From: UMGS1663 sp963558185
GTDB taxonomy: Bacteria > Bacillota > Clostridia > TANB77 > CAG-508
DNA: 33,625 bases
Direction of reading: 5' to 3'
Assembly: GCA_963558185.1 (NCBI GenBank)
Contig: CAUWFE010000015.1
Span: forward strand, 1-33,625
Positions within the stretch are counted from its first letter, which is position 1; each line of letters starts with the position of its first letter. The notes below the pieces were generated by a model. That model was not told the origin of the DNA and made no database searches. It saw only the letters and a list, made by a program, of their open reading frames with translations. This document shows, one piece after another, positions 1-7,207 of the stretch. A program made the position numbers and the translations under genes.

Positions 1-67
1 AGCTTAGAAATATTGAAATCTAGGGCATTCCCCAGTCAAAAAAACTCATACAAAAATAATAAATCAC

Positions 68-96
68 TTGATTTTTTATGTAAAATCTGGTAAAAT
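68..96 (+). promoter_or_regulatory. Distal sigma-A promoter for rpsB
   Basis: A -35 hexamer TTGATT (68-73) and a -10 hexamer TAAAAT (91-96) are separated by 17 bases. The -10 is preceded by TGG, giving an extended -10. It lies about 115 bases upstream of the rpsB start and is the better spaced of two candidate promoters. Confidence 0.55.
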
Positions 97-144
97 AAAT
101 ATCGTAAAAAATTACACACATTTTATTAGTTAAAAAAGTGTGCT

Positions 145-153
145 TGCTATAAT
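145..153 (+). promoter_or_regulatory. Proximal extended -10 promoter for rpsB
   Basis: TGCTATAAT is a perfect extended -10 element with a poor -35. It would give a leader of about 50 nt carrying the strong AAGGAGG site (197-203) in front of rpsB. Confidence 0.5.
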
Positions 154-211
154 ACAAGTCTTTTTTAATGTTAAAATAAAATGGAGGTATAACAAAAAGG
201 AGGAATAAAAA

Positions 212-982
212 ATGGCAGTAGTTGCAATGAAACAATTACTAGAAGCAGGTGTTCATTTTGGACATCAAACAAGAAGATGGGATCCAAAAATGGCAGAATA
301 CATTTTTCAAGCAAGAAATGGAATTCACATTATAGATCTACAAAAAACATCTAAAAAAATTGATGAAGCATATAGCTTCTTAAAAGAACAAGCAGAAGAG
401 GGAAAAACAGTTCTATTTGTAGGAACTAAAAAACAAGCACAAGAGTGCATGAAAGAAGCTGCTGAAAAAAGTGGAATGTACTTTGTAAACCAAAGATGGT
501 TAGGAGGAATGCTAACAAACTTTGGAACAATTAGAAAAAGAGTAGAAAGACTTAAAGAATTAGAAACAATGCAAGAAGACGGTACATTTGATGTATTACC
601 TAAAAAAGAAGTAATTCTTTTAAAGAAAGAAATGGAAAAACTAGAAAAGAACCTTGGAGGAATTAAAGAAATGACAGAACTTCCAGGAGTTATGTTTGTA
701 GTAGATCCTAAAAAAGAAAGAATTGCAATATTAGAAGCAAGAAAATTAAATATTCCAGTAGTAGGATTAGTAGATACAAACTGTAATCCAGAAGACGTAG
801 ATTATGCAATTCCAGGAAATGACGATGCTATACGTTCTGTAAAATTAATTGCAGATACAATGGCAAATGCAGTTATTGAAGGAAGACAAGGAGAATCTAT
901 GGAAACTATTTCAGAAGAAATGGTTGAAGAAAGTACAGAACCAGAAAGCATGGAAGAAGTAGTAGCAGCTACTGAAGAATAA
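212..982 (+). CDS. rpsB: 30S ribosomal protein S2
   Basis: This is ribosomal protein S2, an assembly and S1-docking protein of the small subunit. The 256-aa product shows the S2 signatures near the N-terminus (LLEAGVHFGHQTRRWDPKM and YIFQARNGIHIIDLQKT) and the later GVMFVVDPKKERIAILEA and PVVGLVDTNCNPE blocks. Length is normal for Firmicutes; the last ~25 residues are a Glu-rich tail. The ATG has AAGGAGG eight bases upstream. Promoters precede it and a rho-independent terminator follows, so it can be transcribed apart from tsf, which it normally precedes. Identification is secure. Confidence 0.98.
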   Translation: MAVVAMKQLLEAGVHFGHQTRRWDPKMAEYIFQARNGIHIIDLQKTSKKIDEAYSFLKEQAEEGKTVLFVGTKKQAQECMKEAAEKSGMYFVNQRWLGGMLTNFGTIRKRVERLKELETMQEDGTFDVLPKKEVILLKKEMEKLEKNLGGIKEMTELPGVMFVVDPKKERIAILEARKLNIPVVGLVDTNCNPEDVDYAIPGNDDAIRSVKLIADTMANAVIEGRQGESMETISEEMVEESTEPESMEEVVAATEE

Positions 983-994
983 TAAAATATATGG

Positions 995-1022
995 GGTAGA
1001 GAGCCTATCTCTACCTTTTTTT
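995..1022 (+). terminator. Rho-independent terminator after rpsB
   Basis: A perfect 8-bp stem GGTAGAGA/TCTCTACC with a 5-nt loop is followed by seven T. It sits between rpsB and tsf and should separate or attenuate expression of the pair. Confidence 0.85.
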
Positions 1023-1033
1023 ATATAAATAAT

Positions 1034-1060
1034 ACATAAGTTAAAATTTAAAACTTATGT
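1034..1060. repeat. Perfect inverted repeat upstream of tsf
   Basis: ACATAAGTT (1034-1042) and AACTTATGT (1052-1060) form a 9-bp inverted repeat with a 9-base AT spacer, 28 bases before the tsf start. There is no T tract after it, so it is not a terminator. It could be an operator or an mRNA leader hairpin near the tsf ribosome binding site; which one is not resolved. Confidence 0.4.
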
Positions 1061-1088
1061 ATAAATAAATTTATAAGGAGGAACTAAA

Positions 1089-1970
1089 ATGATTACAGCA
1101 AGTCAAGTTAAAGAGTTAAGAGAAAAAACAGGAGCAGGTATGATGGACTGCAAAAAAGTTTTAACAGAAACTAATGGAGACGAAGAAAAAGCAATTGAAT
1201 TATTACGTGAAAGAGGAATGTCTAAAGCAGCTAAAAAATCAGGAAGAGTTGCAGCAGAAGGATTAGTTGCTACATATATTTCAGCTGACAAAAAAATAGG
1301 AGCTGTTGTAGAAGTAAATGCAGAAACAGACTTTGTAGCAAAAAATGAAGAATTTAAAGCATTTGTTGCAGATGTTGCAAAACAAGTAGTTGAAAAAGCA
1401 CCAACAACTGTAGAAGATTTATTATCACAAGAATCTATTGCAGAAGCAGGAAAAACAGTACAAGAAGTACTAACAGGAAAAATAGCTACTATTGGAGAAA
1501 ATATGTCAATTAGAAGATTTGAAAGATTTTCAAGTGAAAATGGAACAATTACAAGCTATGTTCATGGAGAAGGAAAAATCGGAGTATTAGTAGACATGGA
1601 AAATGCTACAGAAGAAGTAGCAAAAGATGTATGTATGCAAATTGCAGCAGCAAAACCAGAATACTTAGATAGAGAGTCAGTTCCAGCAGATAGAGTAGAA
1701 AAAGAAATGGAAATATTAAAAGCTCAAGCAATGAATGAAGGAAAACCAGCTGAAATAGCAGAAAAAATGGTACAAGGAAGAATTGGAAAATTCTATGGAG
1801 AAATTTGTTTAGTTGAGCAACCATTCGTAAAAGATCCAGATCAAAAAGTAGGAAAAATGGTAGAAGCAAATGGTGCTAAAATAGTTAGATTTGCAAGATT
1901 GGAAAAAGGTGAAGGAATCGAGAAAAAAGAAGAAAACTTTGCAGAAGAAGTTGCAAAACAATTACAATAA
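1089..1970 (+). CDS. tsf: Elongation factor Ts
   Basis: EF-Ts is the guanine-nucleotide exchange factor that regenerates EF-Tu-GTP in the cytosol. The 293-aa product begins with the UBA-like module (residues 2-40, VKELREKTGAGMMDCKKVL) and has the EF-Tu contact motif TDFVAKNEEF near residues 80-90, followed by the dimerisation/core domain and the FYGEICLVEQPFVKD block near the end. Length is normal. AAGGAGG lies 8 bases before the ATG. It follows rpsB, as in most bacteria, but with an intervening terminator. Confidence 0.98.
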   Translation: MITASQVKELREKTGAGMMDCKKVLTETNGDEEKAIELLRERGMSKAAKKSGRVAAEGLVATYISADKKIGAVVEVNAETDFVAKNEEFKAFVADVAKQVVEKAPTTVEDLLSQESIAEAGKTVQEVLTGKIATIGENMSIRRFERFSSENGTITSYVHGEGKIGVLVDMENATEEVAKDVCMQIAAAKPEYLDRESVPADRVEKEMEILKAQAMNEGKPAEIAEKMVQGRIGKFYGEICLVEQPFVKDPDQKVGKMVEANGAKIVRFARLEKGEGIEKKEENFAEEVAKQLQ

Positions 1971-1980
1971 AAATAAATAA

Positions 1981-2018
1981 AAAACTCTTTATGATAAAAT
2001 ATCATAAGGAGTTTTTTA
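1981..2018 (+). terminator. Rho-independent terminator after tsf
   Basis: A stem of about 13 bp (AACTCTTTATGAT with ATCATAAGGAGTT, one G-T pair) with a 5-nt loop is followed by a T-rich tail. Confidence 0.85.
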
Positions 2019-2047
2019 TTTATACACTAGAAAAATAAATAATTTTA

Positions 2048-2056
2048 TGGTATAGT
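2048..2056 (+). promoter_or_regulatory. Extended -10 promoter for the GT-C-like gene cluster
   Basis: TGGTATAGT matches an extended -10 element, about 35 bases before the start codon at 2091 and just after the tsf terminator. No good -35 is visible. Confidence 0.45.
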
Positions 2057-2090
2057 ATATCAAGAAAAAAGAAGAAAGGAAAGTAAAAAA

Positions 2091-3869
2091 ATGCAAAATA
2101 CACAAGAAAATTTATCAGAAAATGTAAAAGAAAAAAAATCAAATTTGAAATTTGATATATTAGCAATTATATGTATTATTATTTTTACAATTTCAGTATG
2201 TCCAATATCATTACAAAATGATACATTTTATACAATAAAAATAGGGGAGCTAATAACTGAAAATGGAATTGATATGAAAGACCACTTTTCGTGGAATGAA
2301 GATTTACCATATACATATCCACATTGGGCATATGATGTAGGATTATATCATGTATATAATGCAGGAGAACAAGTAGGAAATCAAATAAAAAATATAAACT
2401 TTGGAAATGAAAATATAAATAATACCATACAAAATATGGACTTTGGAATGTTTGCAATATATCTATCTACAGTTATTTTAGCATGTATATTAACAGTTTT
2501 AATATATAATGTAATGAAAAAATTATGTAAAAATAGATTAATAGCATTTTTTCTAACAATGGGGGCTACATATTTATTAAAAGACTTTATTGCAGCAAGA
2601 GCTCAGCTTGTTTCATACATTTTATTTGTATTAACAATATTATTTATAGAAAATTTCTTACAAAATAAGAAGAAGAGATATTTAGTAGGATTAGTATGTA
2701 TATCAATATTGCTAGCCAACATACATGTTGCTGTATGGCCATTTTTCTTTGTATTATTTTTACCATATATTGCAGAATATGTAATAGCTTCAATTTCAGA
2801 TATTCATATTATTGTAAAAGCACAAATTGTATTTAATAAATTAAAAATAAAATTATTAAAAAATGAAGATAGAAAAGAAAAGGCAAAACAGAATTTAATA
2901 ATACAAGAAGAAAAAATGCAAAAAGTAAAAGAAGGAACAGCAAAACTAAGAGAAAATCCATTTAGAATTAAAATAACAAAAAACAAAGCAGTACTATGGT
3001 TAGTAGTAGTTATGATAATATGTGCATTTACTGGACTATTAACACCAATAGGAGACACACCATATACATATTTAGTAAAAACAATGCAAGGAAATACAAC
3101 TGCTAGTATTAGTGAACACTTGCCTTTAACTTTATATGATGACAAAACAACAATGTGTGTATTTGTACTATTTTTAGCAATATTAATTTTTACAGATACA
3201 AAAATAAAACTAAGCGACTTATTCATGCTAGGTGGAATTACATATATGTGCTTTATGTCTAGAAGACAAGTTTCATTATTAATAATTATTTGTAGTTTCA
3301 TATTAGCAAAATTATTAGCAAGTCTAGCTGAAAAATATGATAAAGAAGGTTCTAAAAAAGTAATAGAAGCAATGGGAACTATTTTAGGAAAATTATTAAC
3401 ATTAGCAATAGTAGTACTTATATCTATAGTAGTATTCAAACCAAAAGCAGGACAACACTTTATTAATAGTGCATCATATCCAGTAGAAGCATCAAACTAT
3501 ATTTTAGAAAATTTAGATGTACAAAATATTAAAATATATAATGAATATAACTATGGAAGTTATTTACTTTTTAGAGGAATTCCAGTGTTTATAGACTCTA
3601 GAGCAGACTTATATGCACCAGAATTTAATGGAACTAAAAAAGAAGATGGAAAATATGAAGGAAGAGATATCTTCTCAGATTATATAAATATATCAACAAT
3701 TGGTACATATTATGAAACAAAATTTGAAAAATATAACATTACACATGTGATTTGTGTAAAAAATGCAAAATTAAATATGTTTTTATCTCGAGATGATAAT
3801 TATAAAGAATTATATAAAGATGACAATTTCGTGATTTATGAAAGACTAACAGCAAATATAGAAGAATAA
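2091..3869 (+). CDS. Polytopic membrane protein, GT-C glycosyltransferase-like
   Basis: The 592-aa protein has a short charged N-terminus and about ten hydrophobic segments, the first near residues 24-42. Between the first two is an extracytoplasmic loop with the DHFSW...PYTYPHWAYDV signature that resembles the first loop of GT-C enzymes such as lipid-linked sugar transferases. The soluble C-terminus (after about residue 465) carries NYGSYLLFRGIPVFIDSRADLYAPEF, a block seen in bacterial GT-C-like proteins. A charged Lys-rich cytoplasmic loop lies near residues 245-295. I infer a membrane glycosyltransferase using a polyprenyl-phosphate sugar donor; the acceptor is unknown. It is followed after 17 bases by the rluD-like gene, probably in one operon. 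The family call is by topology and motif only. Confidence 0.6.
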   Translation: MQNTQENLSENVKEKKSNLKFDILAIICIIIFTISVCPISLQNDTFYTIKIGELITENGIDMKDHFSWNEDLPYTYPHWAYDVGLYHVYNAGEQVGNQIKNINFGNENINNTIQNMDFGMFAIYLSTVILACILTVLIYNVMKKLCKNRLIAFFLTMGATYLLKDFIAARAQLVSYILFVLTILFIENFLQNKKKRYLVGLVCISILLANIHVAVWPFFFVLFLPYIAEYVIASISDIHIIVKAQIVFNKLKIKLLKNEDRKEKAKQNLIIQEEKMQKVKEGTAKLRENPFRIKITKNKAVLWLVVVMIICAFTGLLTPIGDTPYTYLVKTMQGNTTASISEHLPLTLYDDKTTMCVFVLFLAILIFTDTKIKLSDLFMLGGITYMCFMSRRQVSLLIIICSFILAKLLASLAEKYDKEGSKKVIEAMGTILGKLLTLAIVVLISIVVFKPKAGQHFINSASYPVEASNYILENLDVQNIKIYNEYNYGSYLLFRGIPVFIDSRADLYAPEFNGTKKEDGKYEGRDIFSDYINISTIGTYYETKFEKYNITHVICVKNAKLNMFLSRDDNYKELYKDDNFVIYERLTANIEE

Positions 3870-3886
3870 ATGAAAGGAAAAATAAA

Positions 3887-4792
3887 GTGGAGATAGAAAA
3901 AATAATAGTAAAGGAATCTAATGAAAGATTAGATTCCTATATTAGCAAAAATACAGAAATTTCAAGAACTTCTGTACATAGACTAATAGAAGAAGAAAAA
4001 ATTCTAGTAAATGGAAGTAAGTGTAAACCTTCTCTAAAGTTAAAAGGTGGAGAAGAAATTACAATACAAAAAGAAGAAGCAAAAGAAAGTAAGTTAAAAG
4101 CACAGGATATAAAAGTTCCAATATTATATGAAGACAATGATATAATAGTAGTAAATAAGCCAAAAGGAATGGTAGTACATCCTGCAAATGGAAATCCTGA
4201 TGGGACTTTAGTTAATGCAATTATGGCAATATGTAAAGATTCATTATCAGGAATAGGAGGAGAAATTAGACCAGGAATAGTACATCGTATAGATAAAGAC
4301 ACTTCAGGAGCTTTAATTATTGCAAAAAACGATAAATCACATATTAACTTAAGTGAGCAAATTAAAAATCATCAAGTTGAAAAAACATATATGGCATTAG
4401 TAAAAGGAGCAACAAAAGAGAATGAAGCAACAATAAATATGCCTATTGGAAGAAGTAAAAAAGATAGGAAAAAGATGGCTGTTACAAAAGATGGAAAAGA
4501 GGCAATTACACATTTTAAAGTTATTAAAAGATATTTAGGATATACATTATTAGAAGTAAAAATTGAAACAGGAAGAACACATCAAATAAGAGTACATCTA
4601 TCACAAATAGGATATCCAATTGTTGGAGATACTACATATTCAAATGGTAAGAATCCATGGAATATAGAAGGACAATGTTTACATGCAAAATCACTTAAAT
4701 TCAAACATCCAACAACAGGAAAAGAAATGTATGTAGAAGCACCTTTACCAGAATATTTTGAAAAAATAATACATGAATTAGAAAAACAATAA
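3887..4792 (+). CDS. rluD: RluD/RluA-family 23S rRNA pseudouridine synthase
   Basis: This enzyme isomerises uridines to pseudouridine, in E. coli RluD those of 23S rRNA helix 69. The 301-aa product has an N-terminal S4 RNA-binding domain (residues 12-60, RLDSYIS...SRTSVHRLIEEEKILVNG) and then the catalytic domain with HRIDKDTSG (133-141), Asp136 being the catalytic aspartate of the family. The RTHQIRVHL block lies near residue 230. It starts with GTG at 3887 behind AAAGGA. It lies 17 bases after the membrane protein and 10 before the rluB-like gene. In many Firmicutes this gene follows lspA, which is absent here. The exact target uridines cannot be read from sequence. Confidence 0.9.
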   Translation: MEIEKIIVKESNERLDSYISKNTEISRTSVHRLIEEEKILVNGSKCKPSLKLKGGEEITIQKEEAKESKLKAQDIKVPILYEDNDIIVVNKPKGMVVHPANGNPDGTLVNAIMAICKDSLSGIGGEIRPGIVHRIDKDTSGALIIAKNDKSHINLSEQIKNHQVEKTYMALVKGATKENEATINMPIGRSKKDRKKMAVTKDGKEAITHFKVIKRYLGYTLLEVKIETGRTHQIRVHLSQIGYPIVGDTTYSNGKNPWNIEGQCLHAKSLKFKHPTTGKEMYVEAPLPEYFEKIIHELEKQ

Positions 4793-4802
4793 GGAGGTAT
4801 AC

Positions 4803-5528
4803 ATGGAAGAAAGATTACAAAAATATCTTGCAAATCAAGGTATAGCATCAAGGCGAAAATGTGAGGAATATATATTGCAAGGTAAAGTAAAAGTAAATGG
4901 AATAGTAGAAACTACTTTAGGACGAAAAATAAATCCTAATAGTGATAAAATAGAATTTGAAGGAAAAGTAGTAAAAAAGATAGATGATAAAATATATATT
5001 CTACTAAATAAACCAATAGGATATGTAACAACAGCAAAGGACCAATTTGCAAGAGATACAGTTTTAGATTTAATAAAAATAAAGGAAAAAGTAGTTCCAG
5101 TAGGAAGGCTAGATATGTATACATCTGGTGCTCTAATTTTAACTAATGATGGAGACTTTGTATACTATATTACACATCCAAAACATGAAGTAGAAAAAAC
5201 ATATACAGTTACAGTTAAGGGGATAGTAACTAAAGAAGAAGTAGAAAAATTAAAAAATGGAGTAGAAATTGAAGATTATACTACAAGGCCAGCTAAAGTA
5301 AAAATACTTAAAATAGATGAAGAAAAGAAAGTTTCTAGGTTAGCAATTACAATTCATGAAGGAAAAAATAGACAAATAAGAAAAATGTGTGAAGCAATAC
5401 AAAAAAGAGTATTAGCTTTGCATAGAGCAAAAATACAAGATATATCTGTAAAAGATTTAAAAATAGGAACATGGAGATATTTAACTAAAAAAGAAATTGA
5501 AAGTTTAGGATATACCCCTTTACAATAG
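4803..5528 (+). CDS. rluB: RluB/RsuA-family pseudouridine synthase
   Basis: This is a small-subfamily pseudouridine synthase modifying rRNA. The 241-aa product has an S4 domain (residues 2-50, RLQKYLANQGIASRRKCEE) and the RsuA/RluB catalytic motif GRLDMYTSGALILTNDG (101-117), Asp104 being the expected catalytic residue. GKNRQIRKMCEAI follows near residue 186. The AAGGAGG site overlaps the stop codon of the upstream rluD-like gene, so translation is probably coupled. In most Firmicutes rluB sits after scpA-scpB; here scpB is about 20 kb away, so the cluster has been broken up. RluB versus RluE/F specificity is inferred. Confidence 0.88.
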   Translation: MEERLQKYLANQGIASRRKCEEYILQGKVKVNGIVETTLGRKINPNSDKIEFEGKVVKKIDDKIYILLNKPIGYVTTAKDQFARDTVLDLIKIKEKVVPVGRLDMYTSGALILTNDGDFVYYITHPKHEVEKTYTVTVKGIVTKEEVEKLKNGVEIEDYTTRPAKVKILKIDEEKKVSRLAITIHEGKNRQIRKMCEAIQKRVLALHRAKIQDISVKDLKIGTWRYLTKKEIESLGYTPLQ

Positions 5529-5561
5529 AAAAAAATATGGATATAATAAGAAAAAAGTGGA

Positions 5562-5603
5562 TTTGCCACATATGAAATTTGCTTTGCAAATAAGTGCTAA
5601 TTA
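5562..5603. repeat. Small hairpin element (GCTTTGC type), copy 1
   Basis: A 6-bp hairpin ATTTGC-TTT-GCAAAT (5577-5591) follows CATATG (5569-5574) in the gap between the rluB-like gene and the S1-domain gene. Its layout matches a second element near 23279-23318, with a paired change in the stem (see findings). Confidence 0.35.
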
Positions 5604-5624
5604 ACACAGAAGAGGAGAAAAAAA

Positions 5625-6149
5625 ATGGAATATGCAAAATTTATTCCAATTGAGGAAGAAGATAAACAAAGTATAGAAATAAAAGAGGGAAATATACTTT
5701 CAGGAACAGTAAAATCAATACAGCCATATGGAGCTTTTGTTGAAATTGCAAAAGATAAAGTTGGATTATTATATATAGAAGATATTTCAGTAGCAAGAAT
5801 GAAAAGTCCATCAGAAAGGCTTAAAATTGGACAAAATATTAAAGTTATGGTAAAATCGATAAAGAAAGATAAAATATTTCTATCAAGTAAAGAATTATAT
5901 GGTTCATGGGAAGATAATATTAAAAACTTTGAGCAAGGAGAAATTGTAAAAGGAATTGCTAGAGAAACAGCAAAAAATAAACAAGGTATTTTTATCGAAT
6001 TAAAACCAAACTTAGTAGGAATGGCAGAATATAAAGAAGGAATAAAATATGGACAAGATGTAGATGTGTATATCAAAAAAATTATTCCAGAAAAGAAAAA
6101 AATAAAGTTAATTATTTTTGGAGGAGGAAATAAAAATGGTAGAGGATAA
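5625..6149 (+). CDS. Tandem S1-domain RNA-binding protein
   Basis: The 174-aa protein has two predicted OB folds of the S1 type. The first (about residues 21-88) has the classic GNILSGTVKSIQPYGAFVEI...GLLYIEDIS pattern with a following ...IKVMVKSIKKDKIFLSSKE strand. The second (about 104-165) is more divergent (GEIVKGIARE...GIFIELKPNLVGMAEY). S1 domains bind single-stranded RNA; nothing catalytic is seen. AGAGGAG lies 7 bases before the ATG. Its 3' end overlaps the next gene by 14 bases, indicating coupled translation with a winged-helix protein. The job of the pair is unknown. Confidence 0.75.
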   Translation: MEYAKFIPIEEEDKQSIEIKEGNILSGTVKSIQPYGAFVEIAKDKVGLLYIEDISVARMKSPSERLKIGQNIKVMVKSIKKDKIFLSSKELYGSWEDNIKNFEQGEIVKGIARETAKNKQGIFIELKPNLVGMAEYKEGIKYGQDVDVYIKKIIPEKKKIKLIIFGGGNKNGRG

Positions 6150-7077
6150 TCAAATAAAAGCAATAGTATCACCATTTGCTATTAGAGAAGGGGAAATTAA
6201 AACATTTGATGGAAAAGATGGATATGTATCTATGAATCAAATTATACATAAAATTAATATAGGACATATTGGAGATATTCATTTTAAGATATTAGAGCTT
6301 GTAAATGAATTTGAATTCATTACTTCAAGACAAATATTTCAACTATTACAATGGAAAGGTATAGAAGTAAATTCACAAGATAAATTAAACAATAAATTAG
6401 AACAACTTGTAAAAACTAAAATTTTAACAAGATATTATTTTAATTCAGAAGATGGAAAAGGAATTTATCGTATTTATTGTTTAGAAAAGATGGGAAAATA
6501 TTTACTAAATTCAAGAGGGATAGAATGCAAATGGCAACCAACAGACAATACAAAACCAGTTGCAATGATTAAAAAAAGATTAGCAGGAAATCAAACTTTA
6601 ATTGCATATTTACGAAAAGTAAAAGCTTTTGAAGGATATGTTCCAAAGCCTGCAATTACAGCTAAACAATCTGGGAAAGTATTTAAAGCAACAGGTGGAA
6701 GTGTTAAACTTGTAAAAAGTGGAAAAGCAATAGAATTTGTATTTGAAGTTATAAGAAGAGAAGAAGAATGGGAAAAGAAATTAGTAGATAAAATGAAATT
6801 ATATCAAGACTTTTATGCAAATTTCCAAGTAGGAGATTCTGGATATATGTCTATGCCACAATTAATATTAGTTTGTGAAGATGAAAAACATATGGCAGAA
6901 GTATTTAAAACAATAATATTAAAACAAATAGAAATACCACAAATAAAATTATATTTTACTACAGACTTAAGACAAAATGAAGAAACTTTAGAAAATACAT
7001 TAGTTGAATTTGTAATAGATGAAGAAACAAAAAAATATAAAATGAAAGATGTATCAGTAAAATTATTAGGAATATAG
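6136..7077 (+). CDS. Winged-helix protein resembling the replication-relaxation family
   Basis: The chosen ATG (6136) is preceded 8 bases upstream by GGAGGAGG; an in-frame TTG at 6118 lies upstream of that site and is unlikely. The 313-aa product has an N-terminal winged-helix segment (about residues 40-110, HFKILELVNEFEFITSRQIF...LEQLVKTKILTRYYF...IYRIYCLEKMGKYLL), as in replication-relaxation family proteins of conjugative elements, then an alpha/beta C-terminal half with no recognised motif. It overlaps the S1 gene and converges on a VirD4-like ATPase. Winged-helix plus coupling ATPase is the sort of pair expected of a conjugative element, yet no relaxase, VirB4 or integrase is visible. 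Function is inferred, not shown. Confidence 0.6.
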   Translation: MVEDNQIKAIVSPFAIREGEIKTFDGKDGYVSMNQIIHKINIGHIGDIHFKILELVNEFEFITSRQIFQLLQWKGIEVNSQDKLNNKLEQLVKTKILTRYYFNSEDGKGIYRIYCLEKMGKYLLNSRGIECKWQPTDNTKPVAMIKKRLAGNQTLIAYLRKVKAFEGYVPKPAITAKQSGKVFKATGGSVKLVKSGKAIEFVFEVIRREEEWEKKLVDKMKLYQDFYANFQVGDSGYMSMPQLILVCEDEKHMAEVFKTIILKQIEIPQIKLYFTTDLRQNEETLENTLVEFVIDEETKKYKMKDVSVKLLGI

Positions 7078-7114
7078 AAGAGAAATTTTTTTAGCAATGA
7101 ATAATTATATAGTA

Positions 7115-7147
7115 TAAAAAATCCCATACTTGTTTATAAGTAGGGGA
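7115..7147 (-). terminator. Terminator of the VirD4-like gene
   Basis: On the minus strand a hairpin (ATCCCC...GGGAT arms, 7121-7147) is followed by six T (A run 7115-7120 on plus). It lies about 60 bases after the minus-strand stop codon. Confidence 0.65.
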
Positions 7148-7153
7148 TAAAAT

Positions 7154-7179
7154 ATTGCCCCAGAAAGTTCTGGAGCAAT
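7154..7179. terminator. Hairpin between convergent genes
   Basis: ATTGCCCCAGAA pairs with TTCTGGAGCAAT (one G-T pair) over a 2-base centre, giving a strong hairpin in the convergent gap. A T tract is poor on both strands, so terminator function is probable but not certain. Confidence 0.45.
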
Positions 7180-7207
7180 AATTATAAATTGTTTTGTGCT
7201 ATACATA

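Noticed and set aside
2804..3439. A 211-codon minus-strand frame within the GT-C-like gene
   Set aside because: It is a mirror of the plus-strand membrane gene, with no ribosome binding site and a composition set by the AT-rich sense strand.
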